DNA of 64,000 nt from Buttiauxella sp. A111 (GCF_014189855.1 NZ_BJFN01000001.1:1178001-1242000); one strand, 5' to 3'. Numbered from the stretch's first letter, positions 20,075 to 31,942 are shown. Program-made: numbers and translations. Notes: generated by a model not told the origin, from the sequence alone.

Positions 20075-21802
20075 ATGATTTCAGGCATTGCAGCATCCCC
20101 GGGTATCGCTTTCGGCAAGGCACTTTTGCTGAAGGAAGATGAAATTGTCATCGACCGGAAGAAAATTTCTGCCGACAAAGTTGCGCAGGAAGTTGAACGT
20201 TTCTTAAGCGGGCGCGCTAAAGCGTCAGCACAGTTAGAAGCGATCAAAATTAAAGCTGGCGAGACCTTCGGTGAAGAAAAGGAAGCTATCTTCGAAGGCC
20301 ACATCATGTTGCTGGAAGACGAAGAGCTTGAGCAGGAAATCATAGCCCTCATCACTGATAAATTAGTGACTGCTGACGCAGCAGCTCACGAAATTATCGA
20401 AGGCCAAGCTATCGCGCTAGAAGAGTTAGACGATGAATATCTGAAAGAACGTGCGGCTGACGTACGTGACATCGGTAAGCGTCTGCTGCGTAATATTCTT
20501 GGTCTGGCAATTATCGACCTTAGCGCTATTCAGGACGAAGTTATCCTGGTCGCTAAAGATTTGACGCCGTCAGAAACCGCACAGCTTAACCTGCAAAAGG
20601 TTCTGGGTTTCATCACCGATATCGGTGGCCGTACTTCCCATACCTCCATCATGGCGCGTTCTCTTGAATTGCCAGCGATCGTCGGTACCGGTAGCGTGAC
20701 CACTCAGGTGAACACTGGCGATTATCTGATCCTCGATGCGGTTAACAATAAAGTTTACGTTAACCCAACCAACGATGAGATCGAAGCCCTGCGCGCTGTA
20801 CAGCAACAGGTTGCTTCTGAGAAAGCTGAACTGGCAAAACTGAAAGATCTGCCAGCAATCACTCTCGATGGTCATCAGGTAGAAGTTTGCGCAAACATCG
20901 GTACTGTTCGTGATATCGACGGTGCAGAGCGCAATGGTGCAGAAGGTGTCGGTCTGTACCGTACAGAATTCCTGTTCATGGATCGTGATTCACTGCCAAC
21001 TGAAGATGAGCAGTTCGCGGCGTACAAAGCGGTTGCTGAAGCCTGTGGCTCGCAAGCCGTTATCGTACGTACCATGGATATCGGTGGCGACAAAGAGCTG
21101 CCGTACATGAACTTCCCGAAAGAAGAGAACCCGTTCCTGGGCTGGCGTGCAGTTCGTATCGCCATGGATCGTAAAGAGATCTTGCACGCTCAGGTACGCG
21201 CTATTCTGCGTGCATCCGCTTTCGGTAAATTACGTATCATGTTCCCAATGATTATCTCTGTTGAAGAAGTGCGTGCACTGAAAGCTGAGATCGAAATCAT
21301 GAAGGCGCAGTTGCGTGAAGAAGGTAAAGCGTTTGACGAAACTATCGAAGTTGGCGTGATGGTTGAGACTCCGGCTGCGGCCACGATTGCTCGCCACCTG
21401 GCTAAAGAAGTCGACTTCTTCAGTATCGGTACCAATGATCTGACGCAGTACACCCTGGCAGTTGACCGTGGTAATGATATGATTTCACATCTTTACCAGC
21501 CAATGTCACCGTCCGTACTGACTCTGATTAAGCAAGTTATTGATGCTTCTCATGCAGAAGGTAAATGGACCGGTATGTGTGGTGAGCTTGCAGGCGACGA
21601 ACGTGCTACACTTCTGTTGCTGGGTATGGGTCTGGACGAATTTAGTATGAGTGCCATTTCTATCCCGCGCATTAAGAAGATTATTCGTAACACGAACTTC
21701 GAAGATGCGAAGGTGTTAGCAGAGCAAGCTCTTGCTCAACCGACAACGGACGAGTTAATGACGCTGGTTAACAAGTTCATTGAAGAAAAAACAATCTGCT
21801 AA
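20075..21802 (+). CDS. ptsI: PTS enzyme I
   Basis: 575 residues, the same length as E. coli EI. It takes phosphate from phosphoenolpyruvate onto His189 ([13 protein letters not shown]) and gives it to HPr. The N-terminal swivelling and HPr-binding part is followed by the PEP-binding barrel, with [12 protein letters not shown] (about residue 293) and the catalytic [10 protein letters not shown] (Cys502 region). Middle gene of the pts operon, 40 bp before crr. Confidence 0.99.
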   Translation: MISGIAASPGIAFGKALLLKEDEIVIDRKKISADKVAQEVERFLSGRAKASAQLEAIKIKAGETFGEEKEAIFEGHIMLLEDEELEQEIIALITDKLVTADAAAHEIIEGQAIALEELDDEYLKERAADVRDIGKRLLRNILGLAIIDLSAIQDEVILVAKDLTPSETAQLNLQKVLGFITDIGGRTSHTSIMARSLELPAIVGTGSVTTQVNTGDYLILDAVNNKVYVNPTNDEIEALRAVQQQVASEKAELAKLKDLPAITLDGHQVEVCANIGTVRDIDGAERNGAEGVGLYRTEFLFMDRDSLPTEDEQFAAYKAVAEACGSQAVIVRTMDIGGDKELPYMNFPKEENPFLGWRAVRIAMDRKEILHAQVRAILRASAFGKLRIMFPMIISVEEVRALKAEIEIMKAQLREEGKAFDETIEVGVMVETPAAATIARHLAKEVDFFSIGTNDLTQYTLAVDRGNDMISHLYQPMSPSVLTLIKQVIDASHAEGKWTGMCGELAGDERATLLLLGMGLDEFSMSAISIPRIKKIIRNTNFEDAKVLAEQALAQPTTDELMTLVNKFIEEKTIC

Positions 21803-21842
21803 TCCACCGGATGCGGCCCAATTTACTGCTTAGGAGAAGATC

Positions 21843-22352
21843 ATGGGTTTGTTTGATAAACTGAAATCTCTGGTTTCTGATGATAAAAAAGACACCGGAA
21901 CCATTGAGATTGTTGCCCCACTTTCTGGCGAAATCGTCAATATTGAAGATGTTCCAGATGTGGTGTTCGCCGAGAAGATCGTTGGTGATGGCATTGCAAT
22001 TAAACCGACTGGCAACAAAATGGTTGCTCCGGTTGACGGCACCATTGGTAAAATCTTCGAAACTAACCATGCTTTCTCTATCGAATCTGATAGCGGCATT
22101 GAGCTGTTCGTTCACTTCGGTATCGACACTGTTGAACTGAAAGGCGAAGGCTTCAAACGCATCGCTGAAGAAGGCCAACGTGTTAAGAAAGGCGACGTCG
22201 TTATCGAGTTCGATTTGGCCCTGCTGGAAGAGAAAGCGAAGTCTACCCTGACTCCGGTTGTTATCTCCAACATGGACGAAATCAAAGAGCTGATCAAACT
22301 GACTGGTAGCGTGACTGTGGGCGAAACCCCGGTAATCCGCATCAAGAAGTAA
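21843..22352 (+). CDS. crr: PTS glucose-specific enzyme IIA
   Basis: A 169-residue cytoplasmic IIA-Glc. Active-site His91 (FVHFGIDTV) and its partner His76 (TNHAFSIES) are present; the first 18 residues form the membrane-interacting tail [16 protein letters not shown]. It relays phosphate from HPr to glucose permease. Its phosphorylation state controls adenylate cyclase and inducer exclusion. Last gene of ptsHI-crr, ending at a terminator. In E. coli pdxK, yfeK and yfeS follow; here cysM follows directly in the opposite direction. Confidence 0.99.
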   Translation: MGLFDKLKSLVSDDKKDTGTIEIVAPLSGEIVNIEDVPDVVFAEKIVGDGIAIKPTGNKMVAPVDGTIGKIFETNHAFSIESDSGIELFVHFGIDTVELKGEGFKRIAEEGQRVKKGDVVIEFDLALLEEKAKSTLTPVVISNMDEIKELIKLTGSVTVGETPVIRIKK

Positions 22353-22367
22353 GATATCCGCATAATA

Positions 22368-22398
22368 GAAAACGGCACCCTTGTGGTGCCGTTTTTGT
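22368..22398. terminator. bidirectional terminator between crr and cysM
   Basis: AAACGGCACC-CTTGT-GGTGCCGTTTTT with an A-run on the left side, so each strand has a T-tail. It serves the converging crr and cysM. Confidence 0.9.
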
Positions 22399-22412
22399 TT
22401 GTTCCTGAAGCC

Positions 22413-23324
22413 TTAAATACCTGAGCCTTGCGAATAGCTTTCCTCGCCAAAGACACCGGTCGATAAATAGCGATCGCCACGATCACAGATGATGGCAACC
22501 ACTACCGAACCCGGATTTGCTTGCGCGACGCGTAATGCACCAGCCACTGCACCACCTGAACTCACGCCGCAGAAAATACCCTCTTCACGCGCCAGACGAC
22601 GCATGGCTCTCTCGGCTTCGACTTGTGACATATCCATCACTTCATCAACCAGATTCGGATTGAAAATCTTCGGCAACCACTCTTCAGGCCAGCGACGAAT
22701 ACCTGGAATACTAATGCCGTCTTCGGGCTGTAGCCCAACAATTGTGACTTGTTTTTCTTGTTCACGCATAAACTGGCTTACACCTGTTACCGTTCCGGTG
22801 GTTCCCATGCTTGAAACAAAGTGCGTGATTCGCCCCTGCGTCTGCTGCCAGATTTCAGGGCCGGTGGTGCTGTAGTGTGCGTACGGATTATCAGGATTAT
22901 TAAACTGGTCGAGAACTTTGCCCTCACCGCGTTCGTCCATCAAACGCGCCATTTCACGCGCGCCTTCCATACCCTGCTCTTTGGTCACCAGAATCAATTC
23001 AGCGCCATAAGCTTGCATCGCGGCTTTGCGTTCCATGCTCATGTTGTCCGGCATCAACAGCTTCATGCGGTAGCCTTTCAGCGCCGCAATCATCGCCAGC
23101 GCAATTCCAGTATTCCCGCTCGTCGCTTCGATAAGCGTATCTCCGGGTGAAATTTCGCCGCGCGCTTCTGCCCGCACAATCATAGAAAGTGCCGCGCGAT
23201 CTTTTACCGAGCCTGCAGGATTATTCCCTTCAAGCTTTACCCAAATCTCACTGCCATTTTTGAGTCCAGTGCGCTGCAATTTAACCAGAGGCGTATTGCC
23301 AATCGTGCATTCTAAGGTGTTCAC
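22413..23324 (-). CDS. cysM: cysteine synthase B
   Basis: A 303-residue PLP enzyme that can use thiosulfate as well as sulfide with O-acetylserine. PLP lysine is Lys41 in NNPAGSVKDRAA. The substrate loop [12 protein letters not shown] and phosphate loop SMGTTGTVTG are present. The gene follows cysA by 70 bp and is the last of cysPUWA-M, so it should be CysB-controlled with the sulfate/thiosulfate importer. Confidence 0.98.
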   Translation of the reverse strand: MNTLECTIGNTPLVKLQRTGLKNGSEIWVKLEGNNPAGSVKDRAALSMIVRAEARGEISPGDTLIEATSGNTGIALAMIAALKGYRMKLLMPDNMSMERKAAMQAYGAELILVTKEQGMEGAREMARLMDERGEGKVLDQFNNPDNPYAHYSTTGPEIWQQTQGRITHFVSSMGTTGTVTGVSQFMREQEKQVTIVGLQPEDGISIPGIRRWPEEWLPKIFNPNLVDEVMDMSQVEAERAMRRLAREEGIFCGVSSGGAVAGALRVAQANPGSVVVAIICDRGDRYLSTGVFGEESYSQGSGI

Positions 23325-23342
23325 TTAGCTTTCCAGATATAA

Positions 23343-23368
23343 GAAAAGCGGCCACGTGGGCCGCCTTT
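23343..23368 (-). terminator. hairpin between cysA and cysM
   Basis: On the minus strand GGCGGCC-CACGT-GGCCGC followed by TTTTC. A short T-run suggests partial termination between the transporter genes and cysM, lowering cysM expression relative to cysPUWA. Confidence 0.6.
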
Positions 23369-23394
23369 GCGTGTCGTGTTGTTGGGTAAAGTTA

Positions 23395-24480
23395 TCAGGC
23401 AGTCTGCGCGAGGTCTACACCTTGAATACGGTTATTACCGTCATACAAGCGTGCATGTTGGAGGCCAACAAACAGACGTTCACCGCGCACAGGCACATGA
23501 TCTTCACGCAGAACAACGGTTAACGGTTCGTCGTACCAGCCAAGCGGCTGAACAACCAATTGCATGTAATGACCACGCGGGCTGATTTCCAGCACCTGCA
23601 CAGGCAGCGGGGAATCCAGATTGGTACGGCGGCTGACATCCACTTCCCACGGGCGCAGGAATAAATCTACCGCGCCCTGATAAGCAGGCGTGAAGCCAAG
23701 CGGCCAGCGGTGCGCCCCAACATGGAACTGGCTACCGCGTATCGTCCCTTTCATACGGTTAACTTCGCCGAGGAATTCCAGCACGAAACGCGTCGCAGGT
23801 TCACGCCAAACGGCTTCAGGCGTATCAACCTGTTCGATATTCCCCTGGCTCATGACCACCACGCGATCTGCGACTTCCATCGCTTCTTCCTGATCGTGAG
23901 TCACAAACACGCTGGTGAATTTCAACTCTTCGTGTAACTGACGCAGCCAGCGACGCAGTTCTTTACGGACTTGTGCATCCAGAGCACCGAACGGCTCATC
24001 AAGCAACAGGATTTGAGGTTCAACCGCCAATGCACGCGCCAGCGCCACACGCTGCTTTTGCCCGCCTGACAACTGCGCCGGGAAACGGTCAGCCAGATGC
24101 GCTAACTGCACCATCTCCAGCAGACGGGTGACTTTCTGTTTGATAACCGCGGCAGAAGGACGTTCGCGGCGTGGCAAAACGGTCAGCCCAAAGGCGATGT
24201 TGTCGAATACCGTCATGTGGCGGAACAGCGCGTAGTGCTGGAAGACAAAACCTACTTTGCGGTCACGGGCGTGAATCCGGCTTACGTCGGTGCCGTGGAA
24301 GCTAATACGCCCACTGTTCTGATGTTCAAGACCCGCAATAATGCGCAGCAACGTGGTTTTGCCTGAGCCGGATGGCCCCAACAACGCCACCATTTGACCA
24401 GAAGGGATATCCAGAGAGATATCGTTCAGCACCTGGGTGCGACCAAAAGATTTCTTAATATTGGTAATATCAATGCTCAT
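23395..24480 (-). CDS. cysA: sulfate/thiosulfate ABC transporter ATPase CysA
   Basis: A 361-residue ATP-binding subunit. Walker [10 protein letters not shown] is at 35-43, the ABC signature [10 protein letters not shown] near 135 and Walker [14 protein letters not shown] near 155, followed by the H-loop VTHDQEEAM. The C-terminal regulatory domain of this family (about 240-361) is present. It powers sulfate and thiosulfate import through CysU/CysW. The start overlaps the cysW end by 11 bp, typical of translational coupling. Confidence 0.97.
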   Translation of the reverse strand: MSIDITNIKKSFGRTQVLNDISLDIPSGQMVALLGPSGSGKTTLLRIIAGLEHQNSGRISFHGTDVSRIHARDRKVGFVFQHYALFRHMTVFDNIAFGLTVLPRRERPSAAVIKQKVTRLLEMVQLAHLADRFPAQLSGGQKQRVALARALAVEPQILLLDEPFGALDAQVRKELRRWLRQLHEELKFTSVFVTHDQEEAMEVADRVVVMSQGNIEQVDTPEAVWREPATRFVLEFLGEVNRMKGTIRGSQFHVGAHRWPLGFTPAYQGAVDLFLRPWEVDVSRRTNLDSPLPVQVLEISPRGHYMQLVVQPLGWYDEPLTVVLREDHVPVRGERLFVGLQHARLYDGNNRIQGVDLAQTA

Positions 24481-25345
24481 GATTTCCCTCCTGTTGCAGA
24501 CGTTTTTCCTGACTATTCAGGCGCCACTGCAACGCACTCTTTAAGAACAACGTAACGATTGCCATCAGGGTCAATAACGCGGCAGCAGTAAAGGAGCCGA
24601 CGGTGTTGTAATCCTGCTGAAGCAATTCAATCTGTAGCGGCAGTGAGAAAGTCTCACCACGAATAGACCCGGACACCACGGACACCGCACCAAACTCGCC
24701 GATAGCACGGGCATTGGTTAAAACCACGCCGTAAAGCAGCGCCCAGCGAATATTCGGTAACGTGACACGTCTGAACATCTGCCAGCCCGAAGCCCCCAGC
24801 AGAATCGCGGCTTCGTCTTCCTGGCTACCCTGACTTAACATCACCGGTACCAGCTCACGAACCACAAATGGGCAGGTAACAAAAATCGTGACCAGTACCA
24901 TGCCCGGCCAGGCGAACATAATCTGGATATTATGCGCATCCATAAAGCTTGCGAACGGACCATTTGAACCGTAGAACAGCAGGTAAACCAGGCCCGCAAC
25001 GACCGGTGAAACCGCAAACGGAATATCCAGAAGCGTCAACAGCAGTTGGCGGCCTGGAAAATCAAAGCGAGTGACAAGCCAGGCGAGCAAAATACCGAAT
25101 ACCAGGTTCACCGGTACGGTAATCAGCGCAATCATCACCGTCAGCCAGATGGCGTGCAGCATATCCGGGTCGACAATATTCTGTAGCGCAGGCATCAACC
25201 CTTTTGAGAAGGCCTGGACAAAGATAGAGGCAACCGGCACTACCAGCAGCAAAAACGAAATCAACACGCCGAGGCTAATGAGGATCCATTTACCCCAGTT
25301 AAAACCGGTGCGCCGATAGCTTTTCAATTCAGTTACGTCTGTCAT
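24470..25345 (-). CDS. cysW: sulfate/thiosulfate ABC transporter permease CysW
   Basis: A 291-residue membrane protein with six hydrophobic segments. The EAA loop appears as [19 protein letters not shown] near residue 180, which docks to the CysA ATPase. It pairs with CysU to form the channel. It overlaps cysU by one base and cysA by 11. Confidence 0.96.
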   Translation of the reverse strand: MTDVTELKSYRRTGFNWGKWILISLGVLISFLLLVVPVASIFVQAFSKGLMPALQNIVDPDMLHAIWLTVMIALITVPVNLVFGILLAWLVTRFDFPGRQLLLTLLDIPFAVSPVVAGLVYLLFYGSNGPFASFMDAHNIQIMFAWPGMVLVTIFVTCPFVVRELVPVMLSQGSQEDEAAILLGASGWQMFRRVTLPNIRWALLYGVVLTNARAIGEFGAVSVVSGSIRGETFSLPLQIELLQQDYNTVGSFTAAALLTLMAIVTLFLKSALQWRLNSQEKRLQQEGNHEH

Positions 25346-26178
25346 CAGTGACCTACCACGCGCCGACCAAAGCGACTTTGCAACGTGTTAATGGTGAACA
25401 GCAGCAGCAGTGAAGCCGCGAGAATAACCGAGGCAATTGCGCTGGCTGCCGGATAATCGAACTCCTGCAAACGCACGAAAATCATCAGCGACGTCACTTC
25501 GGTTTTCCAGGCGATGTTACCGGCGATAAAAATTACCGCACCGAATTCACCCAGGCTACGCGTAAACGACAGCGCCACACCTGCCATCAGCGCAGGAGAA
25601 AGCTCCGGTAAAATCACGCGACGGAAGCTTTGCCAGCGCGTCGCACCCAACGTTTCAGCGGCTTCTTCATATTCCGGCCCTAACTCTTCCAGCACAGGCT
25701 GAATGGTTCGCACCACAAACGGGATGCTGGTGAATGCCATCGCAACGGCGATCCCCAACCAGGTGTAAGTCACCTTGATACCAAACTGCGCAAGCCACTC
25801 GCCGTACCAACCGTTTACTGAAAAAAGCCCTGCGAGCGTTAAACCAGCCACCGCAGTGGGTAACGCAAACGGCAAATCCATTAATGCATCAAGCAGGCTG
25901 CGACCCGGGAACTGGTAACGGGTCAGGATCCATGCCATCAACATGCCAAAGAAACCGTTGAAGACAGATGCCACCCCCGCAGACAACAGCGTCACTTTAT
26001 ACGCTGCGACAACCTGCGGATTGGTGATCACTTCCCAATACTGAGCCAGCGTCATTTCGGAAAGTTGCATCACTAACGCGCTCAGGGGCAGAAGCAAAAT
26101 CAGGCAAACAAACAGCAAACTGGTGCCAAGGCTTAACGTGAAGCCTGGCAACACCCGTTTGGAGGAAACCGCTAACAT
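25345..26178 (-). CDS. cysU: sulfate/thiosulfate ABC transporter permease CysU (CysT)
   Basis: A 277-residue membrane protein with six hydrophobic segments and an EAA loop (EYEEAAETLGATRWQSFRRV). It is the partner permease of CysW. Its start abuts the end of cysP with no gap, so the four transporter genes are tightly coupled. Confidence 0.96.
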   Translation of the reverse strand: MLAVSSKRVLPGFTLSLGTSLLFVCLILLLPLSALVMQLSEMTLAQYWEVITNPQVVAAYKVTLLSAGVASVFNGFFGMLMAWILTRYQFPGRSLLDALMDLPFALPTAVAGLTLAGLFSVNGWYGEWLAQFGIKVTYTWLGIAVAMAFTSIPFVVRTIQPVLEELGPEYEEAAETLGATRWQSFRRVILPELSPALMAGVALSFTRSLGEFGAVIFIAGNIAWKTEVTSLMIFVRLQEFDYPAASAIASVILAASLLLLFTINTLQSRFGRRVVGH

Positions 26179-27195
26179 TTACTTATGCCCCGCCGCAACC
26201 AGCTTGTCGAACTCACCACCGCTCGCAAAATGAGTCTTCATCACTTCAGGCCAGCCACCAAACTCATCTTCCACGCGGAACAATTCGGTCTGCGGGAATT
26301 TATCTTTCAGCTTTTCCATCACTTGCGGGTTGTTCACGCGGTAGTAATAGTCAGTGATGATGGTCTGTGCCGCTGGGCTATACAGGAAATTGAGATACTC
26401 TTTTGCCGCTTTCTCTGTGCCGTTGGCTTTGACGTTCTTATCCACCCACGCCACCGGGAACTCAGCCAGCACATTGACCTTCGGAACAATCACTTCGTAG
26501 CCGTCTTTTTCGTATTGCTTACGAATGTTGTTCACTTCAGATTCAAAACTAATCAGTACGTCGCCCAAATTGCGTTCTACAAATGTCGTGGTTGCACCAC
26601 GGCCACCGGTATCGAAGACTTCAACGTTTTTCAGGAACTGCGTCATAAACTGTTCGGTTTTAGCTTTATCGCCACCGTCAGCTTTGTTTGCTGCACCCCA
26701 TGCGCCCAAATATGTGTAACGTGCGTTACCTGAAGTTTTTGGATTTGGGAAAATGAGCTTCACATCCGGGCGAACTAAGTCACTCCAGTCGTGAATATTT
26801 TTCGGGTTACCTTTGCGCACCAGGAAAGCCATGGTGGAATAGAAAGGTGAACTATTATTTGGCAAACGTGCCTGCCAGTCGCCTGGAATCAGGTTGCCTT
26901 TGTCATGCAGGATCTGCACATCTGAAACCTGGTTATAAGTTACAACGTCTGCTTTTAAACCCTGCAAAATAGCCAACGCTTGTTTTGATGACCCGGCATG
27001 AGATTGTTTAATCTCCAGCTTGTCACCGCTATTTTCCTGATCCCATTGCTTTTGAAAAGCAGGGTTCAATGCGGCAAACAGCTCACGAGACACATCATAA
27101 GAGCTGTTCAGCAGTTCTGTAGCATGAGCCGAACCTGCCAATAACGCAGAAACAACAAGCGCACTCCATACTTTTTTCACTGACGTATTGGCCAT
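26179..27195 (-). CDS. cysP: thiosulfate-binding periplasmic protein CysP
   Basis: A 338-residue protein with a signal peptide (residues 1-25, ending SAHA). The mature part is a type II periplasmic binding protein with [14 protein letters not shown] at the N-terminus, [10 protein letters not shown] and [14 protein letters not shown] at the ligand loops. It captures thiosulfate and sulfate for CysUWA. First gene of the operon; the promoter with CysB control would lie in 27196-27310, where I see no clear -35/-10 pair. In E. coli ucpA and the mur genes lie upstream; here only a repeat separates it from yfeX. Confidence 0.97.
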   Translation of the reverse strand: MANTSVKKVWSALVVSALLAGSAHATELLNSSYDVSRELFAALNPAFQKQWDQENSGDKLEIKQSHAGSSKQALAILQGLKADVVTYNQVSDVQILHDKGNLIPGDWQARLPNNSSPFYSTMAFLVRKGNPKNIHDWSDLVRPDVKLIFPNPKTSGNARYTYLGAWGAANKADGGDKAKTEQFMTQFLKNVEVFDTGGRGATTTFVERNLGDVLISFESEVNNIRKQYEKDGYEVIVPKVNVLAEFPVAWVDKNVKANGTEKAAKEYLNFLYSPAAQTIITDYYYRVNNPQVMEKLKDKFPQTELFRVEDEFGGWPEVMKTHFASGGEFDKLVAAGHK

Positions 27196-27312
27196 TGGGC
27201 ACCCTTATAAATGTGATCTGTAGGGCACCAGTGTATTTATAACAGGCAGTAAAGTTGTAACGGTTTTATATATCGTTTGGTGATTTGCAATAAGAAAGAA
27301 GTATAAGTATTT

Positions 27313-27437
27313 GCAGGGAGGGCGTTAGCGGCGAAGCCAGTCTGGTGACGGCCAGCGCGCAAAAACCGGAACGTACAAAAGTACGTGAGGATTTTGAGCA
27401 CTGCCCGGTGCCAGAAAGGCGAGTAAGGTAGCCCTTA
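27313..27437. repeat. intergenic repeat family, copy A
   Basis: About 120 bp, strongly similar to 37676-37804. Shared blocks are GACGGCCAGCGCGCAA-like, ACCGGAACGTACA, AAAGTACGTGAGGATT and TGAGCACTGCCCGG, followed by GCCAGAA. It has short inverted ends (AGGGCGT ... AGCCCT) and its right end touches the yfeX stop codon. It is not ERIC or REP; I do not know a name for it. Confidence 0.75.
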
Positions 27438-28334
27438 CAAGGCCAACAATTTATCTAAGGAAGGTGCAAAATAGTAGCCGCCTGTAACCGGCTTAGTAAA
27501 ACGCAACATGCCATCACGCTTACCGTCGGTTTCGCCAAACATACTCAGCAACTGCTGTTCGATGTTGTACAAACGGGAGCAGTAGGCAATGAAATAGAGG
27601 CCGTGCGTACCACTTGCGGTGCCATACGGCAGGCTCTGACGCACAATCTTCAAGCCTTTACCGTTCTCTTTGAGATCAACACGGCTCAGGTGCGACGTTT
27701 CCGGACGTTCGTCGCCATCAATTTCTTCATTGGCTTCTTTGGTGCGGCCAATGATCATTTCCTGATCGCTCACGCTCATGCGGTTAAGCTGCTTCAGATT
27801 GTGCTCCCAACGCTGCACTAAAACGTAGCTGCCACCGGCATCGACGCCTTCGTTGATCACGGCAACTTCACGACGCGTTGCTTCGCCCTGCGGGTTTTCA
27901 GTGCCATCAACAAAACCGCTCAGATCGCGTTCTTCAACCCAACGGAAACCGTGGATTTCTTCTTCAATTTTCAGGGTATCGCCGAATGCGGCGAGTGCAG
28001 CTTGCGCCACAGAGAAATTTACATCATGACGCAGGGACAGAATGTGGATCATCACATCATGCTGAGTGGCAGGTGCCAGACCTTTGCCTAATGGGGTGAA
28101 GTTTTTCAGCTCAGTAGCACCAACACCACCGCTTAAATCCCGCCACAGGTCATGGCCAAACGCCACGACTGCGCCTAAATGCGCGTCAGGGAATTTTTCC
28201 TGAAACGTTGTGAGTGACTGATTAAAGGTTTTGCAGCCCTGGCGAAGTGCATCAAAATCGCCCTGAAAACTCGCTTCCAGCCAAACGGCGGCGCGGCAAT
28301 GTTCCGGCAGAATGCCAGATTGAACATTAGACAT
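27435..28334 (-). CDS. yfeX: Dyp-type haem peroxidase YfeX
   Basis: 299 residues, the same as E. coli YfeX. The Dyp signature GXXDG appears as [13 protein letters not shown] (about 140-152) with the catalytic Asp. The proximal haem His is in [11 protein letters not shown] (about 215), and an Arg in IVRQSLPYG lines the distal side. It is cytoplasmic; reported activities of homologues are peroxidase and debated haem handling. GGAGGATTC directly precedes the ATG. A terminator for upstream yfeY sits only a few bases before that ribosome site. Confidence 0.95.
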   Translation of the reverse strand: MSNVQSGILPEHCRAAVWLEASFQGDFDALRQGCKTFNQSLTTFQEKFPDAHLGAVVAFGHDLWRDLSGGVGATELKNFTPLGKGLAPATQHDVMIHILSLRHDVNFSVAQAALAAFGDTLKIEEEIHGFRWVEERDLSGFVDGTENPQGEATRREVAVINEGVDAGGSYVLVQRWEHNLKQLNRMSVSDQEMIIGRTKEANEEIDGDERPETSHLSRVDLKENGKGLKIVRQSLPYGTASGTHGLYFIAYCSRLYNIEQQLLSMFGETDGKRDGMLRFTKPVTGGYYFAPSLDKLLAL

Positions 28335-28344
28335 GAATCCTCCT

Positions 28345-28373
28345 AAAAAAACACGCCACTCTACGTGGCGTTT
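28345..28373 (-). terminator. terminator between yfeY and yfeX
   Basis: On the minus strand AACGCCAC-GTAGA-GTGGCGTGTTTTTTT. It ends yfeY and lies about three bases before the GGAGG ribosome site of yfeX, so yfeX either has a promoter upstream of this hairpin or relies on read-through. Confidence 0.85.
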
Positions 28374-28437
28374 ATTCCCTTATGATAACCAAATACGGTT
28401 GCACCTTCTTGAGAAGACGCAAACCTGGAACGAATTT

Positions 28438-29013
28438 TTATCGACGCCAGATAATTTTGCTGATCTTCCAATTCTTGAGTGTGTCGTCAGACGGCATCAA
28501 CTCCTGCGCACCATGCCATTCACCGCTAAACAGGTAACTAATATGCTGGCTGTTTGGTGCCTTGCACTCTACACCGTCGCTGTCGTCACCGGTGGCTTTA
28601 ACGCATGAACCAAACGCTTTGTCATACAGGGAGCTAAACGTCGTGCCAATTTTAACGCCGCTATCGGTTTCAATATCGCTGTCCATGACATCGACACGGC
28701 TAACCGTACCTTTTTCACCGTTCACCACAACCTTCACCGTGTTGTCCGTCATGGCCTCAAAGAAGCGTACAATTTCGCCGTTATCGGTTTTCATACCGCT
28801 GCGCAGACGGTAGTTATCATTTAAAGCGCTGCTGACGGCTTTTTCATCCATTGGCGTGCTGGCTGTTATCTCACCTACACCCTGCTCGCTCACTTCAAGC
28901 GACGAACCGAACCAGTTCAATGGATTTGCCGCAGACCAGTTGATCGAAGACAGCGTCGAACAACCGCTTAAAACCAGTGGCAACCCTAATAACATCAGGC
29001 GCAGTGTTTTCAT
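28438..29013 (-). CDS. yfeY: YfeY, sigma-E-regulated lipoprotein
   Basis: A 191-residue lipoprotein. The signal peptide MKTLRLMLLGLPLVLSGC ends in lipobox LSGC with Cys18. The residues following are Ser-Thr, which suggests outer-membrane sorting. The remainder matches YfeY (DUF1131) of E. coli in length and content. Upstream in-frame codons to 29142 are rejected because the lipoprotein signal begins at 29013. A sigma-E-type promoter lies just upstream, in line with the E. coli gene's place in the RpoE regulon. The biochemical role is unknown. Confidence 0.92.
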   Translation of the reverse strand: MKTLRLMLLGLPLVLSGCSTLSSINWSAANPLNWFGSSLEVSEQGVGEITASTPMDEKAVSSALNDNYRLRSGMKTDNGEIVRFFEAMTDNTVKVVVNGEKGTVSRVDVMDSDIETDSGVKIGTTFSSLYDKAFGSCVKATGDDSDGVECKAPNSQHISYLFSGEWHGAQELMPSDDTLKNWKISKIIWRR

Positions 29014-29045
29014 CAAAAATTCCTTTATTAAGCATGGGTACGCGC

Positions 29046-29074
29046 TTTGGAGTGCAAACTTTCCCAAAAGTGCC
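29046..29074 (-). promoter_or_regulatory. sigma-E-type promoter of yfeY
   Basis: The minus strand reads GGCACTT (29074-29068), 16 bp, TCCAAA (29051-29046). The pattern GGAACTT-N16-TCTAAA is matched with one change in each element, and the spacer is ideal. It falls in the gap between yfeZ and yfeY. Confidence 0.7.
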
Positions 29075-29077
29075 AGG

Positions 29078-29524
29078 TTATTCGTGGCTAAGCGTGAAGT
29101 AATCGCGTAAACGGCGGCTGCGACACAACCACCACAAGGCAAAAATATCGGCTATCAACAGCGATAATGTTACGCCGGTTAACGCTTCGCCCTGCCATAA
29201 CAGCAGCAACTGCCAGGCCAAAACGACGCCTTGCGCGGCAACGAGTACCCAGCGCCACATTGCCCATAAACGAGGGTGTAAATGACGACGGCCACTCATC
29301 ATAAATGCCAGTGCTGCGGGAATACCAGGCAGTAATCCAAACCAAAAAGTATCGCGGTCAGGATAGAAGGCACCGAGAATAGCATCCCCTTGCTGGCGAG
29401 ACGCCGCCGCCAGCACTAACACAAACCAGGTTCGCGCCTGCAACAGAAGGATGCACCAGAACAAAAGAGGTGTTTTCAGATTACCGTGAGTATCGTAATC
29501 CGATGGTGGATACAAATAAGGCAT
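29078..29524 (-). CDS. yfeZ: YfeZ, DUF2919 inner-membrane protein
   Basis: A 148-residue protein with about four hydrophobic segments (LLFWCILLLQARTWFVLVL, FGLLPGIPAALAFMM, VLVAAQGVVLAWQLLLL, LSLLIADIFALWWL). It matches YfeZ of E. coli. Its start shares a base with the ypeA stop (TAATG), so it is translationally coupled. Function unknown. Confidence 0.88.
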   Translation of the reverse strand: MPYLYPPSDYDTHGNLKTPLLFWCILLLQARTWFVLVLAAASRQQGDAILGAFYPDRDTFWFGLLPGIPAALAFMMSGRRHLHPRLWAMWRWVLVAAQGVVLAWQLLLLWQGEALTGVTLSLLIADIFALWWLCRSRRLRDYFTLSHE

Positions 29525-29949
29525 TAATATTCTTGGTCTTCAATCAAGCGCTTGCCGAGCAGCACGACATCTTGCTGTTCATATTCAAGGCGTTCATACA
29601 TGCCAATCACCAGGTCGTTTTCTTCACGCACCATGATATGAATTTTGGGGCAGCCGCGCGCGATAAGCTTTTTCTCCAGTCGGCTTAACAGTGCGTTGGC
29701 GATGCCTCGACCGCGGTATTCCGGGTGAACGCCAAGGTAATAAGCTGAACCACGGTGCCCGTCATAGCCGCCCATGAGTGAGCCCACCACTTCGCCGCCT
29801 ACTTCAGCAACTAAGAACAGATCCGCGTCATGATTGAGTTTACGTTCAATATCCATTTCAGGATCGTTCCATGGACGCAGTAAGTCGCAACGCTCCCAAA
29901 GCGTAATGACTTCTTCAAAATCATCCTGGCGAAAAACACGTATTTCCAT
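29524..29949 (-). CDS. ypeA: GNAT acetyltransferase YpeA
   Basis: A 141-residue single-domain GNAT protein. The acetyl-CoA loop is visible as [20 protein letters not shown] (about 78-97), with the preceding strand AYYLGV and the following CPKIHIMV. It matches E. coli YpeA in full. The ATG at 29949 with AGGTGG upstream is preferred to GTG at 29961. The substrate is not known. First gene of ypeA-yfeZ. Confidence 0.93.
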   Translation of the reverse strand: MEIRVFRQDDFEEVITLWERCDLLRPWNDPEMDIERKLNHDADLFLVAEVGGEVVGSLMGGYDGHRGSAYYLGVHPEYRGRGIANALLSRLEKKLIARGCPKIHIMVREENDLVIGMYERLEYEQQDVVLLGKRLIEDQEY

Positions 29950-30045
29950 GGTATTAGCCACCTGAAAGTGTAAAAACAGTAATTATGAGGGTAAGTGACC
30001 ATTTCGCCAATAACCAGCGAAAAAATGGCATACTACCCACTCATT

Positions 30046-30084
30046 CATTTTCTGAAATGAAAAGAGTGTCATTTCAGAAAAATG
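30046..30084. repeat. inverted repeat between ypeA and amiA
   Basis: CATTTTCTGAAATG (30046-30059) and CATTTCAGAAAAATG (30070-30084) are inverted copies with one extra T, around a 10-nt spacer, in the divergent ypeA/amiA promoter region. It could be an operator for a dimeric regulator or a transcript hairpin. There is no T-run, so it is not a normal terminator. Confidence 0.6.
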
Positions 30085-30155
30085 CTTGTCGTTTACCCTT
30101 TGCCGATACGCTATAAATGCCTATCTGCAATTCTAAAGATAAAAATATTAGCCGC

Positions 30156-31939
<1,784 letters not shown>

Positions 31940-31942
31940 ACT

